From Setoptus koraiensis (Eukaryota; Arthropoda): a DNA stretch of 64,000 bases. Below are positions 16,721 through 31,044 of this stretch, piece after piece. The DNA is taken from NCBI GenBank assembly GCA_048013815.1, contig CM106586.1:12090001-12154000 (forward strand), written 5' to 3'. Made by a program: the position numbers and the translations under genes. Every line of letters begins with the position of its first letter. The first letter of the stretch is position 1. The notes under the pieces were generated by a model. It saw only the letters and a program-made list of their open reading frames with translations, had not been told where the DNA came from and did no database searches.

Positions 16721-19700
16721 AGTGAGTAAATTGTTGTAAACAACAACAACAACAATTTTCGCTGCTACTTTCACTGGTCGTCTGCGTGTCGTCGTCGGGG
16801 CATGCGATAAGAGATAAACATGAGTTGAATGGCTGCAAGGGATTCACCGTCTGGCATGAGACGCCGTCGGACAATGAGAGATCACCTATCAGCCTATCAG
16901 CCTGGCAGCAATGAGTAATTTGTTCAATCAAGTGTGATGTCGGAAGCTTCATTATTTATGCTGCTGTTGTTGTTGTTGTTGTTGTTGCTGCTGTCGATGG
17001 TGCAAAAGTTGTTTTTGAATTCGCCATTCGTCCAGTGATGCACAATGATAATTTGTGTATCACCGGCCAGCAAACAGATCAGATTGGCCAACGTTCGTGC
17101 CTCCATCTATAACCTGGCCTTAAATCAAATTACCATGTGAATCTCTGTTAGTATGGCTCGCATCATTTGAGCTGGTCGCATAACTCGCAAACGATTGAAA
17201 CAGTTTGAGTGATTGCGACCACTCTTGCGAATTGACGCTTATGAATCAGCGGTGAGTCACATGAGCGACCGACTCACAATGGCTTTTCAATGGCTCCAAA
17301 TTGCAATGAATAAGATTATCATGATTATTAGATATCGTTAGCTAATGTGAATATTGCAATTGCAAGCAGGATGCTCATTATATTGTGCTATATGTTTACA
17401 ATAATTTGCAATAATGACCACAATGGTCATTATTACAACCTCTCGGTAACCGCGGTTTCATATGCGCTCCTACGCCCTCATGACTATTGTTTATTGCATG
17501 CCATCATACCATACTGGTCATATCTTAGCAACGCCAATACGGCGCCTAGCCAACTATCACAACCTGCAGGTGACCAGTTTTCGTCCTATTTCGTATGCTC
17601 TAGATTGACGCTGGTTCTCTCAAGTTGAGAGTCTCAACGCTCAATAGTGATTGGCGATCGTTAATTAATGAATCATAAATAACAAATCGCAACAACCACT
17701 GGAGAACAAGCGAAATAAAGGTAAATACAGATGAGTGCATGCCGAGACAACGGTTTTACATGCGCCTAGACGTCGGATCACGCTAACATGAACAACTGTT
17801 ATTATTTGTTTACGTGTAATTATTTGTTGTCGTTGGTGTTTTATATTAATCTGCATAGAAGAATTGTTGATTTGTATGAATGACCATTCGAATATAGTGT
17901 TTCGAATGTGCATAACGAGCCGAAGCTTGCAAATTGTGGGCCGACTTTGCACAACAAACAGAATTCTAATAGATGGGCCAACAAAGAACAACGCAAGCGT
18001 CTGTATCGTTTTATCACGTGCGACTGGCCATTGCGGCACGTGCGAGTTGCCTACTTGAGGGCGTTCACCTTGATTTACCTGTGTCGTGTTTAATGCAAAC
18101 GAGCCCACGTAAGTTTGTGTAATGTTTTGTTTTGATCGAGTTGTGTGACCATGTGGACTATGGCCAAGCAGACGGCCCTATGGTGGAGGCGCGCCCACCT
18201 TCAAAACAAATCTAATCTTGATACGCGTTCGTAGTATGCGAAATCATGGCGCCCGTGAACACTGATAATGATACATAATCATGATCAATTATGATTATGT
18301 GGACGCGATCGAGCGACAAAAATGAATCGCGACAGAACGAACTGGAGCCCAGATGACCCATCGATAATCATTTGGGCAGCCTAAAATTTAGAGCGTCACA
18401 CTAACAATTCTAGCGTATACAGGCATTTGCATCATTCGCTCCATATCTAGACTTGTCGTGCCAGTGAGCACAACTTTATCCCGATTGTCACTTGAACTAT
18501 CGCAAATCAAATAAAATTTTTCGTTAGTGCGAGACAAGTAGGCAAGCATTTACAACAAGCGAAAATTCAAGAATCTAAGACCAACACGAGATAATCAATT
18601 AGTAGAGATAATCAATTAACATAGATAATCAATAGATAGAGATAATTAATTGCACAGCAAGACGAAATATCGACACAAATCGTCAAGTCACGTCAGATTG
18701 CCTGGCTATCGAGCCAGTGAAAGGTGAGTGCAATTGGGCCAGTTGGTCAGCAGAGATTGTTGAGCTATCAAATGTAATTTCAATCAAATTCCAATGAATG
18801 CCACTCGCTACTCAAAACTATCGCCAGAATCATTGTCGCTGGTGCGGATTATTGCTTGACAATTGCGCTGCATCATGAGCAATAGTTGTGTGAGAAGTAT
18901 AGTAAAATGATCTTATGAGGTGTCACATGAATGCAATGAGCGAGACAAAAGTCTGCCCGTGCCTCGCCAGCAGCGCCAAGTAACGTAAAGTTATTATTAT
19001 TGTAAGTTAAGTTCAGTATAAATCATATTGTATCTCACGCGATATAATATGCGAGTGTCATAAGCAACAAGCAGAGCTACCGATCATAATAAGTGGCTGA
19101 TTAACAGAAACAAACGTTACATAATATCTAGCTTTTGGCCCAGATAGTATGAGTAATTTAAGCTGGATTGTGATGAATTTGGGAGCAACATTTTGTTTGT
19201 TGTCACTCAAATAATTAAAATAATGATGGCACTAATACTAATACTGTATTACTAATACTGTATTAGTACCCAGGTAATACACAGTGAGTTAAGTATTGAA
19301 TTGCGCACATTGTAACAATTATAACGAGGCCGATCATCGTGATGGCTGACTTGCATATCGTCTGACAAGATATGCACAAGCGCATGTAATTTTTGCTAAT
19401 AGTAATAGTATTTATCTTTATTTAAAATTAGAGTAACAGACTGACAAATTAGCAGTGAAAGATTAGCTACCTTTTGGCCCATCGATTTGGAGATTTTCGC
19501 TAATGGTAGCGCCAACTAGAGGTGAGTGTGAGACAGGTGAGTGGAGATGCAAATGAGCAGATAAGCGTGGGTTGCAACTAGCAACTAGCAACAACAGCAA
19601 CGCTTACTAATAATGAAAAGATGGACATTGATTGGATGTCATTTGTTTTTGTATTGGCACCCTTGGCTTGCAATCGTTGGGACCCGTGGCTTGCAATCAT

Positions 19701-20079
19701 TGGCATCAAATGGCCAATTCATGCAGTTCACACAATTGCAAATTGCAAATTGCAACTTGCAATTTGTCTTGCCATTCATATGCAAATGTTGTTGCTTACA
19801 ATTTGTTTTTGCATGTCGTATGTTGGGCATTTTATTTCATTCTGTCCTATTCTGCAATCTGGTGAGCTCATGTCACTACACTCTACATTGAGTCTGTTCG
19901 AAAGAGCTCCAACTGAGACCATTCAACAACGTTTACCGTTGCACGCTGATTAACCAACAACAGCCATTACCTGATGGTGATATGGCCTTTAACGTTACGT
20001 AACCCATACAGACAGGTGAGCATATCATCATCAGGCCTGAACACTCGTTTGAGTGTGTCTTTCAACAGTGTGTATTGGC

Positions 20080-21060
20080 ATTTTTGTTTACTTTGACTGG
20101 AGGTGAAAAGACAGCTAAAGAGCGAGATGCGTTTCGTTTCGTTTCGTTTCTCTCGTCGCTGGTTATTGCATAACATGATTCGATCATCATTCACCGATAG
20201 AGATGATAAAAGCGACTCGTTTTCTTGTCGTAGCTTGCAAAAAGAGTGAACGACGCTGGCAACTTCCGCAATGGCCAGCCTATTAATAGTGTTGCCACAA
20301 CAGCACAACCACCGACAACAACAACACAACCGACAACAACAACACAACCGACAACGACAACGCAACCAACCAACAACAACAGGTGAGATACAATTTATTA
20401 TTGCTAGTCCATCCATTATCCAGTGGGCACTTGCCATTTACTTTGCTATAATAGCAATGCTATTTGGCCAGCTATTATTGACTGCAAGCGCTCACAAATA
20501 GACAAGCCATAATGATTTATGTCCCGCTTGCCACAATCCGCTACAACCGCATGTCAGACAGACGCATAAATAAACAGATTTGATCACGCAATTACCGCCG
20601 CCAGTGACCGCTTACTACCATTGAGTGATACAAATACTGTAGTAATAACAATAACGGTCTTGCCAAGCAAACACTTATCTAACTTGCGTAACGTACACAG
20701 TGCAAACGTGCTAAATGTGGCCTTGTTTAGCACACAAAAACTCTCGTAAACCGCCATACGATCAATGTATGAGCAAACGAGCAAAGAGCCTCACGCAATA
20801 ATGTTTCAATGTTTCCTTTTATCTCGAGCTCTCAAAACACATTGAGCAAAAATACATTTAGAAAGATATTTTGCTACAAGGGCTATTTTTGAGATTTTTC
20901 TAATGTGCAATCTGCGCATTTGAAGTCTCGCTAACAAGCAAACAAGCCATAATAGTGCAATCACTAGTAAGTGATTAGTAATCACTAATTGTAGCGCCGG
21001 TTGAACTGAATGAAAGGCAAAGTTTTAATTCTGACTCCACCATCCATTGTCATGTTCGAT
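20080..21060. repeat. Duplicated block B, copy 1 (partner 31045-32040)
   Basis: Co-linear matches with the partner include TGTTTACTTTGAC, ATAACATGATTCRATCATCA, GCAACTTCCGCAMTGGCC, an identical 21-base word starting AACAGGTGAGATACAATT, AATGATTTAT, GATTTGATCACGCAAT, GTGCTAAATG, GAGCCTCACGCAAT and AAGTTTTAATTCT. The spacing is conserved over about 1 kb. Confidence 0.75.
20280..20382. repeat. (CAACAACAACACAACCGA)n tandem repeat
   Basis: Units of about 18-21 bases, CGACAACAACAACACAAC, repeated inside duplicated block B. The partner block has a shorter AAC-rich run at the same place. Confidence 0.75.
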
Positions 21061-21522
21061 CGCCAATCAAATCTGCGCGCCACAATCTGCGAAGCCATCC
21101 GACGAGCAGCCACAGGTAACCGATGAAGCTTCCGCTTTGGCAGCGCCAATCATGGTTGTATCTCAATGGCTTTGTTGCTTATTTTTCCGTCCGACCTCAT
21201 TGTTGTTGAGAACTCTTCTCTCACAATTGCCTCTCACAAAATTCGGCTTCGACATGACAAATGAACAAAACACAATTTGTCCCGCATCGATACTTGTGAG
21301 ATATTAACATTTCATCGGCACGCTTGTCACCTAATAATGATCACCTTTTATTTCTGCCATTTTGCCTCTGCAACAACGCTCATGGAGCAGCGACCGAATA
21401 GCCTATTCGGAATAGGTGAACCAATTGAACAGCTTGCCACCAGAGTCACAGTTGGCGGTGTGGGCGGAATTTGCGATCTGACAAATTTCTTCGGGTGATC
21501 TCATGAGGAACAGGCAGAGAAA

Positions 21523-22597
21523 ATGGGCAATAAAATAGCCACTTTCTCTGATGAACAATTGGAGTGCTATCAGGACTGTACGTATTTCACGCGCAAGGAG
21601 ATCTTAATGTAGGTATTTGGTGTCGGCTGTTCTCGATTGATTGCACTAACAACAGGACTAACAACAGCATAATAACAGCATAATAACAGCATAATAATAG
21701 CTGATAATAGCTCTAGAATTCAATCATTGACTCGTCGATTTATTGTTGCCGTTATTTTGGCCGTAGTGTGTTCAAGCGGTTCCGCGAATTGGATTCAAAC
21801 AGGATCGAAAAAGTCATGTCCGATGCGGATTGTTCCACCATCAAAGTGGGCCACGACAAGCTCGAAAAGATGGCCGAGCTCAAGGTAACATGTTTTAGCT
21901 GAGGTTTAAATTGATATTTTAACTATTATTATGTCATCGATGCGCATCACAATCTCATCTTTTGCCCGTACTACTCAAATCTTACTTGTTAGGAAAATCC
22001 TCTCAAAGAGAGAATATGCAAAGTTTTCTCTGGCGACAGTAGCGGCGATATGACTTTCGACGATTTCATCAATATGTGCTCGCTATTCAATGAACAATCA
22101 CCCAGGGATACAAAAATACATTATGCCTTTCAAATATACGGTGAGTGAGACACACACAGTGTGTAGCTCATATGCAAGATACACGTATAAAATACATGCA
22201 TGTTTATACAATTTTTATAAAAGAAAAAATATCTACGAACAAACAAATAAATATACCAATATAACAAAAAGTATGCAATATCGGCCTGTTGTGCACAAGT
22301 CAGATTTCGACGAGGACGGTTTCATCGGGATGGACGATCTGAGGAAGACGCTGGTTGCCCTGACCAAGAATCGGTTGACTCACGACGAGGTCACTGTTGT
22401 TTGTAACAAAGTTTTAGAGGAGGCAGATCACGACAACGACGGAAAGATATCATTTCTAGAGTTCAAGCACGTCGTGTCGCGCTCGCCCGATTTCATGAGG
22501 TAACTCTGAGGCATATGCAGATTAATTTGCAATTTGCAATCATAACTTGATCGTTTATCGTAGCAAGTTGCGTGGCATCATAATAACAATTATATGA
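21523..22597 (+). CDS. CIB2: Calcium- and integrin-binding protein, CIB2/CIB3 type
   Basis: Five exons: 21523-21608, 21767-21884, 21993-22140, 22304-22499 and 22564-22597, all GT-AG and phase-consistent, giving 193 residues (human CIB2 187). The N-terminus MGNKIATFSDEQLECYQDCT mirrors CIB2 (MGNK..., EEQL..YQDCTFF) and has a myristoylation glycine. ENPLKERICKVFSGD and the FDDFINMCSLF region match the second EF-hand, which is degenerate in the family. The third and fourth loops, DFDEDGFIGMDDL and ADHDNDGKISFLEF, keep the calcium ligands. SRSPDFM is the family C-terminal signature. CIB2 binds calcium/magnesium and membrane receptors and is needed for mechanotransduction in hair cells and phototransduction in flies. 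The short last exon (SKLRGIIITII) is the least certain part; the stop there gives a sensible length. Confidence 0.9.
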
Positions 22598-23164
22598 TTG
22601 TTTGTCTCACAAACTCTGACAGTAACTTTCGCATGAGGATCTAGATGGACACAATGCTCGGCCAATGCGTTCGGATGGGGCCAATCTATTGATGGATGCA
22701 CTATTGAGCAAGCGACGGTGCCAGTGTCCAGCCATGGCACAGATTGGCAGTCGAACGGTATCGATTGTCGCGCATTTATTCTGAATAAATCACAAATATC
22801 AACAATATCACGAATGTCAACAACCAAATCCAATGCGACAATCTGTCTCTTGCAATAGATAAATATCTCTGTCATGTTGCAGTATTCGAACAAGAGCGGA
22901 AATGCGAAGAAGCCGAGCGAGCGACGAGAAGCCGGCCCACCTTGCTCGCGCCTATCTCACGCACAAATCGTATTTTTGGCGGCCGGAGTCTGGCTGCCGG
23001 AGTCTGGCTGCATTCCAACAGTGTGATAAAAAATACAAACTAGTCGGGCTGCTGGCATTGCACAGTTGGACTATATCGGTTGGATTGTATGAGTAGTTAG
23101 AGAAACTAACAAATTTCTTGCAGCCTATAGAGTGTATGTTTGCGATTTGTTGTTGCTGTCGAGC

Positions 23165-23700
23165 ACTGGTGAACGACCTTGAATGCTTGCCCGGTCCAAT
23201 GATAATTCCTTTTATCCATCATACAATGTAATATAATGCTCATTATTGTTGCTTATCGCCCTGTATCACCTGTTGCAAAATGCAAGCTTCTCGCTGCTAC
23301 AAGTCGCTGGCAGACAAAACTCGAGTTGTAGTTGCGAGAAAATGCTAGCAAATTGGCGCTTATTCGCGCTGCATTTTGTACTATGCCAACCGACGAGTTT
23401 CACCGACGAGAGTTTCTCTCTGCTTGCTGATGGATGTGGGATGGTTGTTGTGCGATTGTTGTTGGCAAAGGAGAGAAATCGTAACAACAACAAAAGACTT
23501 TCTTTTGTTGTTTCACTGGCACAATCAAAAACTGGCCGCTCGGCGGAATCTCGCTCGATTCGAGAGTGTCGACTCGAGTGTCGACTCGAGTCGCGAGGAT
23601 GCAAACATCTGACCAGTGCCAGCATTGGCAACAGCGGGCATCCTCGACTGGGCACAACGAGTTGCGAGCCATTGCAAAGTGGCCACTGGCCGGCAGATTG
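23165..23700. repeat. Duplicated block A, copy 2 (partner 16250-16720)
   Basis: Same landmarks as copy 1, including GACCTTGAATGCTTGCC, TATCACCTGTTGCAAAA and GACTGGGCACAACGAGTTG. It contains an added short tandem GTGTCGACTCGAGTGTCGACTCGAGT near 23566, with SalI/XhoI-like palindromes. Confidence 0.65.
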
Positions 23701-24424
23701 AGCCGACTTGGCCGCACTTTCACTGCGGCTCGGAACGCAAGGCTTGCACTGTGTCGAATTGTGAGGCTCGCATTCTGGCCAATGGCACGGCTTGCAAATA
23801 CGCAGTATCCACGCAAATATCCACGCAAATATCCACGCCGCAAGAGCAATTGTGACTCATTGGGCAACGAGTTGGACTCGGCTTGTTCGCTGGAGCGACG
23901 TCGGAAAGGTCGGACATGATGTAACTAGGCTGTCGTTGTTGTTGCTGTCGTCGCTGTTGTTGGCGTGGCTGTTGTTGCTGTTGATGTGGTCGCTGTGGTC
24001 GCTGTTGTTGGCGGCGGTGCGAAAGTTGTTTCAAATGGCGAGTCTAGAGGATCGCCATTGCAGATCTGACCGGTGACTCGCGACTAAACCAAAGTGCCAA
24101 AGCCACCAAAGTGCCAAAGACAATCTGTTTATCGCCGAGCATCTACAATCGGCTGCTATCGGTTGGCGTCAAATGAGATTTGAGTGAATAAAAAAACATT
24201 TGACGATGTGTATTGGCAATTGTTGGCATAACTCTAGTGGCTCATTTGAATTTATTTGGCCAATAATGCGCCAATAATGATATTTCAAACGAGTGCATGC
24301 AGTGAGTCAATTGTTGGCCCAATGCAGTTGGCAATTGCAGTGAATTGCAATGAATAATTAGATGCATGATTATTAGATATTTGCACATTACACTGCCAAT
24401 TGTGCAATTACTATTACATAATGC

Positions 24425-24502
24425 ATGACCATTCCATTCCATTCTGTTCCGTTCTGTTCCATTCTACTCCATTCTACTCCATTCTACTCCATTCTATTCC
24501 AT
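24425..24502. repeat. CATTCTACTC/CATTCTGTTC 10-base tandem repeat
   Basis: Eight or so 10-base units of the form CATTCYRYTC, bordered by ordinary sequence. Confidence 0.85.
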
Positions 24503-24977
24503 TGTATCATGCAACGCAATAATAAATCGCTCGATACTTGCGCTCGATACTTGCGCTCGATGCCAACCGCTGGCCAGCTCGCGAGATGCCAACTCACAAG
24601 TCAGGGCTCGTTCGCCCGACAGACAGAGAAAACAAACGAGCGCGTTTGATTGCGACATGAGCGCTCATTAGATTTCGATGCGAGCTCGCTCTACATTGTG
24701 GCGCTTGTTTGTACGGTTGGCCAGACAGGCCACAATTGGCGTACAGGCGGCCCATTAGATGAGAGAGCCATTGAATGGCATTAATTTAATAGCGATCACT
24801 TGCGATTCAGTCACCTGTCGATTGTTGGCAGCGCCACAATGAGCGCCGACAAAACAACAACAACAACAGCTAACCGTTATATCGAAACACGTTAGCCAGT
24901 GGCTACAATGAGCGATGCGCTTGCCAATTGTTGGCCAGCTCGCTCGTCGGCTGGCTGGCATTTTGCACTTGTTGTTT

Positions 24978-25085
24978 CCTCTGTCTCTGCTCTCATCTCT
25001 GTCGCTGTCTCTGTCTCTGTCTCTGCTCTCATCTCTGTCGCTGTCTCTGTCGCTTCTCTCAACTCTGTCGCTCCTCTCGACTCGA
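24978..25085. repeat. (CTCTGTCGCTGTCT)n tandem repeat
   Basis: A polypyrimidine-biased array of CTCTGTCGCTGTCTCTGTCTC with a duplicated longer unit that includes GCTCTCATCTCTGTCGCTGT. On the minus strand it reads as Glu/Thr/Arg-rich peptide repeats, a repeat artefact. Confidence 0.85.
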
Positions 25086-25689
25086 ATCTGTCCCGTGTCT
25101 GCAACCGGCGAGCCGCAAAGGCACTTGCTTCCAATTGACAACACCGACATCAGCTGACTTTGACGACAACTTTGACTCGCAAGCTGCTGCCATGCTACGC
25201 CAAGCCGCTTACGTAACGTCATATGAGGCTCGATTGATGACAATTGTAGCTGCCGTCGTTGTCGTCGTTGTCGTCGTTGTTGCCGTTGTCGCTGTTGGCG
25301 CTGTTGTTTTACTGCGCTCTTTGTCTTGCGCTGTTGCACTTGGCTCGCAACTGGCAACTGGCAACTGGCAACCACTTGTTGTCGTTGCAAAGTATACCTT
25401 GCCATCATTGTTTGCCTTTGTTTGTTGCCGTGCGCTGGGCACCAGGGGAACGCTCGCCAGACAGTCGACTTGTGACAAGCAACTGGCGAGCGAATTGACA
25501 ACAACGCCGAGTAACGGTCTCCGCTCTGTTACATCGGCGCTGTTTGCGTCACTTTAAGCTGCGGGCCACACTTGTCATTAGCGGGCAAGCGAGCCAGCCA
25601 GTCAGACGGACGGACAGAGTAACAGGTCGAGCTTGTCGGCCCAGTTCATTGTATTGCTGGCTGGCGGATTGGCGGATTGGCGGGCTGGC

Positions 25690-25765
25690 GGGCTCACGGA
25701 GTGACGGGTAGACGCAGCGACGGGCAGACGCAGCGACGGGCAGACGCAGCGACGGGCGGCGAGCT
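25690..25765. repeat. (GACGGGCAGACGCAGC)n minisatellite
   Basis: Four units of about 16 bases, the middle ones identical. Confidence 0.85.
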
Positions 25766-25824
25766 GGCGAGCCGACGAGCAATGGCGAGTTCAAGTGTGA
25801 TCCAATTCGACCGATTCGTTGTTG

Positions 25825-25945
25825 CCACTGTCGTTGTTGCCACTGTCGTTGTTGTCGTCGTCGTTGTTGCTGTTGTTGTTGCTGTTGTTGTTGTTGTTGG
25901 TGTCGTTGTTGCTGTTGTTGGTGTTGCTGGCTGCGTTGTTGGCAG
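25825..25945. repeat. (GTTGTT/GTC)n microsatellite
   Basis: An impure GTT/GTC/GCT triplet run of about 120 bases. Long Val-rich or Gln/Thr-rich frames here are artefacts. Confidence 0.85.
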
Positions 25946-28900
25946 TGCCGCTGTTGGCTGGGACAAATGCCGTCCGATCGCAGCGGCAACAGTTGCATTG
26001 TTGGTGTCGCCGTTGTTGCCGTTGTTCAACAACAGTTGTTGCCGTTGTTGTTGCTGTTGCACTGGCGCCGACTGAGTTGATGCCCGGCTCACGATCAACT
26101 ACGCCTTGGCCTTACCTGGCCAATGCGATTGCCCAATTGCGACTGCAGCCTCGCGTCTACAGGTGAGCACACAGACAACAGCCAGCGACACAAAGACACA
26201 GACAGCTAACGGTTTCACTGCTGCCATCAGTGACGTCATCCTATCAAGCCAGGCCGTATCATGTCATCCGATCATGAGCATCCATTGTTCGTCGTCGCTG
26301 CTGTTGTCGCTGCTGTTGTTGCTGCTGTTGTTGTTGTTCAGCAACAGTTGTTGCTGTTGTTGTTGAACAACAACGGTTGTTGCGCCCGGTTGTTGTGTCC
26401 AAGATGGGTATGTGCCGGCCCAATATATTGTATAATACACAAGGCTTATACGCCAATGCAAGATGCATCTCACCTGTCGCTTGTCGGTGTTTATCTCGGC
26501 GTTTGTGTGAAAGTTCAAAATTGAGCCACCGATCCACCGACCGGCCATTTGACATGCGCACCGGCTCAGGCAGCTCGCTGCTGTTTCCACTGCGCGCTGA
26601 GCCAACTGATAAAAGTTTTATCATAAAACTACTAACTAACCAAACTAATAACTAATGAAACTAATAACTATTGAAACTAATAACTAATGAAACTAATAAT
26701 GATATAATCTATAATTACCGCCAAGCCGATCAGTTGCAACAAACAAACAAACAAACAAATACGCGCCGCAATCACCTCTAATCAGTTATAGTGAGCTCAT
26801 TAGAGTTGCGCCAGGCGAGACCAGGTGAGCCAATTGGAAGCGTCACGACCGACACTTGAATCACTGGCAAAAAACATTGATCAATGTTTTTTGCCGGCCG
26901 CACGAATATATTCTGAGTTGCGTCGAGGCCGCAAACGCCAGCCAACAACCGAGCAAACTCTTTATCTCGCTGCACGTCGGCTCGCCAGATTACCTGTGAT
27001 AGTGAGTCACTATTGGATAGTGTTCATATTGTGTCTATGTAACAAGTAACAAGCAACAAGCATCGAGCAAGTCTCAGCCCAACAACAGAGACACTTTTCA
27101 CAGGTGAGTCATGATCTGCAGCAGGCATGAGCTCGGCAGTTGGCAGTCGGCAGTCGGCAGTTTGGGCACGAGGGCAATTGCCCAAACATGAGACACGGCC
27201 GGCTTAAGGTGAGCCGACGGGACTCAAGGTGAGCCGACGAGACTCAAGGTGAGTGTCGGGTCTCGGGGCGCGACTCAAAGCAGTTGCGAGTGTCGGCACA
27301 TGGCCGACTGTTTCACGACGCGTCAGTCGTAATGTGCCAGTCGCACAGTGAGCAAGCTCGACGGAATTCTCACATTTGTTTGTTAATATATTTATTGTGT
27401 GTATTTATGTGTATTTATATTGGTGCTGACAAGGTAAACCTCCTTTCCAGGTACAAAAGAAATTGTGAGAAATATCAAAAATTGGGGCCCGTGGCAGCTA
27501 GTGCAACGGCCGACACTGTCAAGACTGTTTTCGTGCGCGTATCATCGTCATCATCAGCAAGCGATCGATCGACTGGGCGCCAACGACAATTGTAAACAAG
27601 AATCAGAAAACCAACGCTAACTGTCAGCATAGAGTATAATTGTGATTGTTGTTGTTGTTGTTGTTGTTGACACCTATGTGTATAATAATGCATGTTGCAT
27701 AATAATTTGCATGCTGCGCGAAACAAACAATTTCGCCAACACATTGTCCAGTTACAAGTAAAATGTTGCCAGCAAAAACAACAATGTTTGCCTTGTTAGC
27801 AGTAGTAACACGCGTTGTATTGTATCGCATTGCATCATCATTTATTCGTTAGCACGTGGTTACGTTGGCAAGCTCATCAATTGCATCACTGCTTTACATA
27901 CACACAACATACATATACCGGCCAATATAAACAAATATAAACAAGCCAAGTTATTCGCTCAAGTTCGCTCACAAGTGTCAGTTCTCACCAGCGCCAGTTA
28001 CATAACGCAGCAACGCGCGTTGTTGCACGTACATTTTGAGCTGACGGCAAGCACGCGCAACAAAGCACACGCAAGCCACACGAGCCAGCATCATCAGCCA
28101 GCATCATCAGCCAGCATCGTCAGTCAGCATCGTCAGAAATAGTCGCCATTGGCAACGTCGGCCGGCCAGCATCATTATCGTATTGTTACGTGCAAACTCA
28201 TTTTACACGCACCTATCTCGTAATAATATTACGCAAGACCTTACACATTACACAACAGGCACTTGTGCACGTGTTCGGCCCATTCTTCGCTCATAATTCT
28301 TCTCTTCGCTGGGGCGTTCACCTTAATTTACCTGTGTGTTTGTGTGTGTGTGTGTGTGTCGAGTTGCCTATTCTGTGAGCATTGTCAACAATTGCGACAA
28401 GAGCACAAAATTGAGCACAATTTGTCAGTGAAAAAGTCGCTCGCTGCTCGTGTTGCTCGTGCAGTCAGCTGCTTGTGAGGTTAGCCAGCCAGCCTGCTGC
28501 TGCTACGCCCACTACCATACATCACACACACACACATCTATGTATGCACCACAGTATAAATATAGCACCGTTACATAACAATTGTGTGCAACAACATTAC
28601 GTTGCATCACGCTGAGGCTGGTTGTTAATGGCAACGCAACCATGGTGAACTATGGCAAGCGCAGTTGCAACAAACGCAAGTGTCAAAACAAAACAATAAA
28701 AAGCGGCCCAAAATCAGTGTGCGTTGCATCGGTTATTAGAATATCAATATATTAATAGAAGCACAAGGAATCTATTAAATCTAGAAAAGAAAACGACAAG
28801 CAACTTGGCACAAATTCGAGAGTGATCATAATAGTTTTCGTATCGTCATTTTTGCTAATTGTCGACCACGAGCGACACTCAGCAAGCGAGAAAATAAATC

Positions 28901-31044
28901 AGCCAAAGAAAAAAAAAATAAAATCAAGAGAATTCATTCGAGAAAATTCATTTAAAAGAAATCATTGTCAAGCAAGCAACAATCAACTGTGATCACAACG
29001 ATTCGCCGAGTCACACAACTTACATCACATATAGTGGCCAGTGATTCGCAACATTGTCAGGTGAGTGCAGTTCACTAATTACTGTTGTTCGCTTGTTTTT
29101 AATGCGCATTTTTGACGTGACAATCGAGTCACGAGCGAGCGATGTCGGAAATGTCGCAACTATCACATAACTATCGTGTTGTTGTTTGCAATGGTGCGAA
29201 AGTTGTCCGAATTCGATACTGGCCGTTGCTGTTGGTCAGATATCTGACTGAAATGCCAAACAGACAATTTGATTATTTACTGCCGTCTTTTGCTGTCAAA
29301 TCAAATAAATCTGAACAAATTTGATAGTAGTCGGGCTGACAAATTGTGAGAATAATCGCCGAACATGAGACGAGTCTGACAGTACGCGAGAGCGGCTCAA
29401 TTGTTGCGATCTTGGTTTGCAGATCGCAATCAACAATTGTGATTATTGTTAGATATTGACGATATTATATTGTGAGATGAGATATCGCCAGGTTGGTTTA
29501 TGATTTATGAATTTGGCAATTGCGAACAGAATGATTATTATAATATTATCAGTATCAGCGATGTGATAATGACCATTGTGGCCGTAGCGATGAAAGGGCC
29601 ATCCCTTTGTTTGTGCCATAAGACAAATAATAAGTAACAAGTACAAAGTACAAATTATACTATTATTGCCGTTGTTTGCTGTGTGCCGATGATCACAAGT
29701 GAACAAAAATCTCAGAGTTCATGCACCCTAGCTTGTGTTGTGAAGAGCGCCAAATTGGCGCGGCTAATTATCAGTTTTCGCCTTAGTCCTAATTAGTGTG
29801 CTCTAGATTCGGTGCGCTCGTTTCGGGCTAAATTTCGCTTGTATGGTGACTGTAATAATAATAATAATGATGATAATAATAATAATAATGATGCTGATGC
29901 TGATGCTATCATTGCAAGTGCCCAAGTGTTGTTACCGCCACAACTCACGTATCACATCAACGACGGGCCAATTATCGGGCAATAAAAGAATGCGAAAGAA
30001 AGCAAATTTGCTAAACAGCCGAGTCAGAGTCATAATGGCGCCTAGACGTCTCGCCATGAGCCAGGTATTTGTAACGCGATCGGCTGTAATCGGCGCATAG
30101 TAATTTGCATGCGAAACGGTTTATTTGTGAGAGATGCCAGACATTGCCAGATATATACCGATATATCTCGTAATATACCTCGATGTATACATCGAGGCAT
30201 CACGGCTCAAAGTGAGAATAAGAGCGACAAATAATCACTCTAGAAAGTTAGTTTTAAATTTTGAATTTTATTTTAATTTTAATTTCAAGTTGGTGCTGAT
30301 GTAACGCACACTTTTGGCGAAACGATTCGCAATTGATCGACAGAGAACCTGCCGCAACCTGTCGGCGAGGATCAACAGCGAATACAACGATCAATTAATT
30401 TCTCACAAGTCTATGCTGAAAATCCAAATTTTGTTGCTCACTTTCGGCTGCTTCGGTTTGCTTTTTGAACCCGATCTAAATCGGTCGCTGTCGACATTTT
30501 GTTCGTACGAAAATTCGTACGATCGCAAAATCGCCGTGCTGTTTCGCACCATTTCAGACAATATTCTCGGCTAGCTCAATGATGCCGGTGCCATTCAGAC
30601 ATTAGCGACACTTTGTGCCATCCATCTTGTACTGCATTAATACGTTCGTGCTTGTGTGATTACATTTATGATTTATTTATGATTGATGAATTCATACTGA
30701 TTTTTCATACTGGCGACCCCGGCAGATTCCACTGCTGCAAATTGGATATTGCTGCCAGTTGGATATTGCTGCGAATTGGAAATTCTATTTTTGTAAATTT
30801 AATAATTTCAACTGAGCGCAAGCAGCCAAATAACGAAACACGAACGCAACAAACGTAATAATGTCAGTGCTGCCGAGAATTCGCCACGGCGACGCGATAT
30901 CTTATTTATTAGAGTCAATTTATTATGGTCAATGACGGTGCAAACAATTTTACTCTTCATTCACATTGGAGAGCATTGAATTCACGAGTGGCCCTAATGA
31001 TGATTGGCTCAAGTTGCATCACGGACAAACATGTTGTGTTTGTG

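Larger units (their letters stand above)
14076..21522. other. 7.4-kb gene desert rich in GTT/AAC repeats
   Basis: No ORF here looks like a protein family. The stretch holds many GTT/AAC microsatellites, AT-rich direct repeats (for example near 18600-18650, GATAATCAATTA units) and AATTGCAA words (19730-19770). It also carries blocks that recur at 23-32 kb. Splice-donor-like GGTGAGT words are frequent (18725, 19520), so spliced non-coding transcripts or distant 5' exons are possible but not shown. Confidence 0.6.

Noticed and set aside
19730-19810. AATTGCAA-rich ORFs near 19.6-19.9 kb
   Set aside because: Short palindromic word repetition yields several overlapping frames; no protein family.
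22555-22893. 112-residue minus ORF
   Set aside because: Overlaps the last CIB2 exon and has no domain; likely chance.
24755-26366. Long ORFs (up to 249 residues) in several frames
   Set aside because: All coincide with GTT, CTGTCT or GACGGGCA repeats and give homopolymer-like or simple-repeat peptides.
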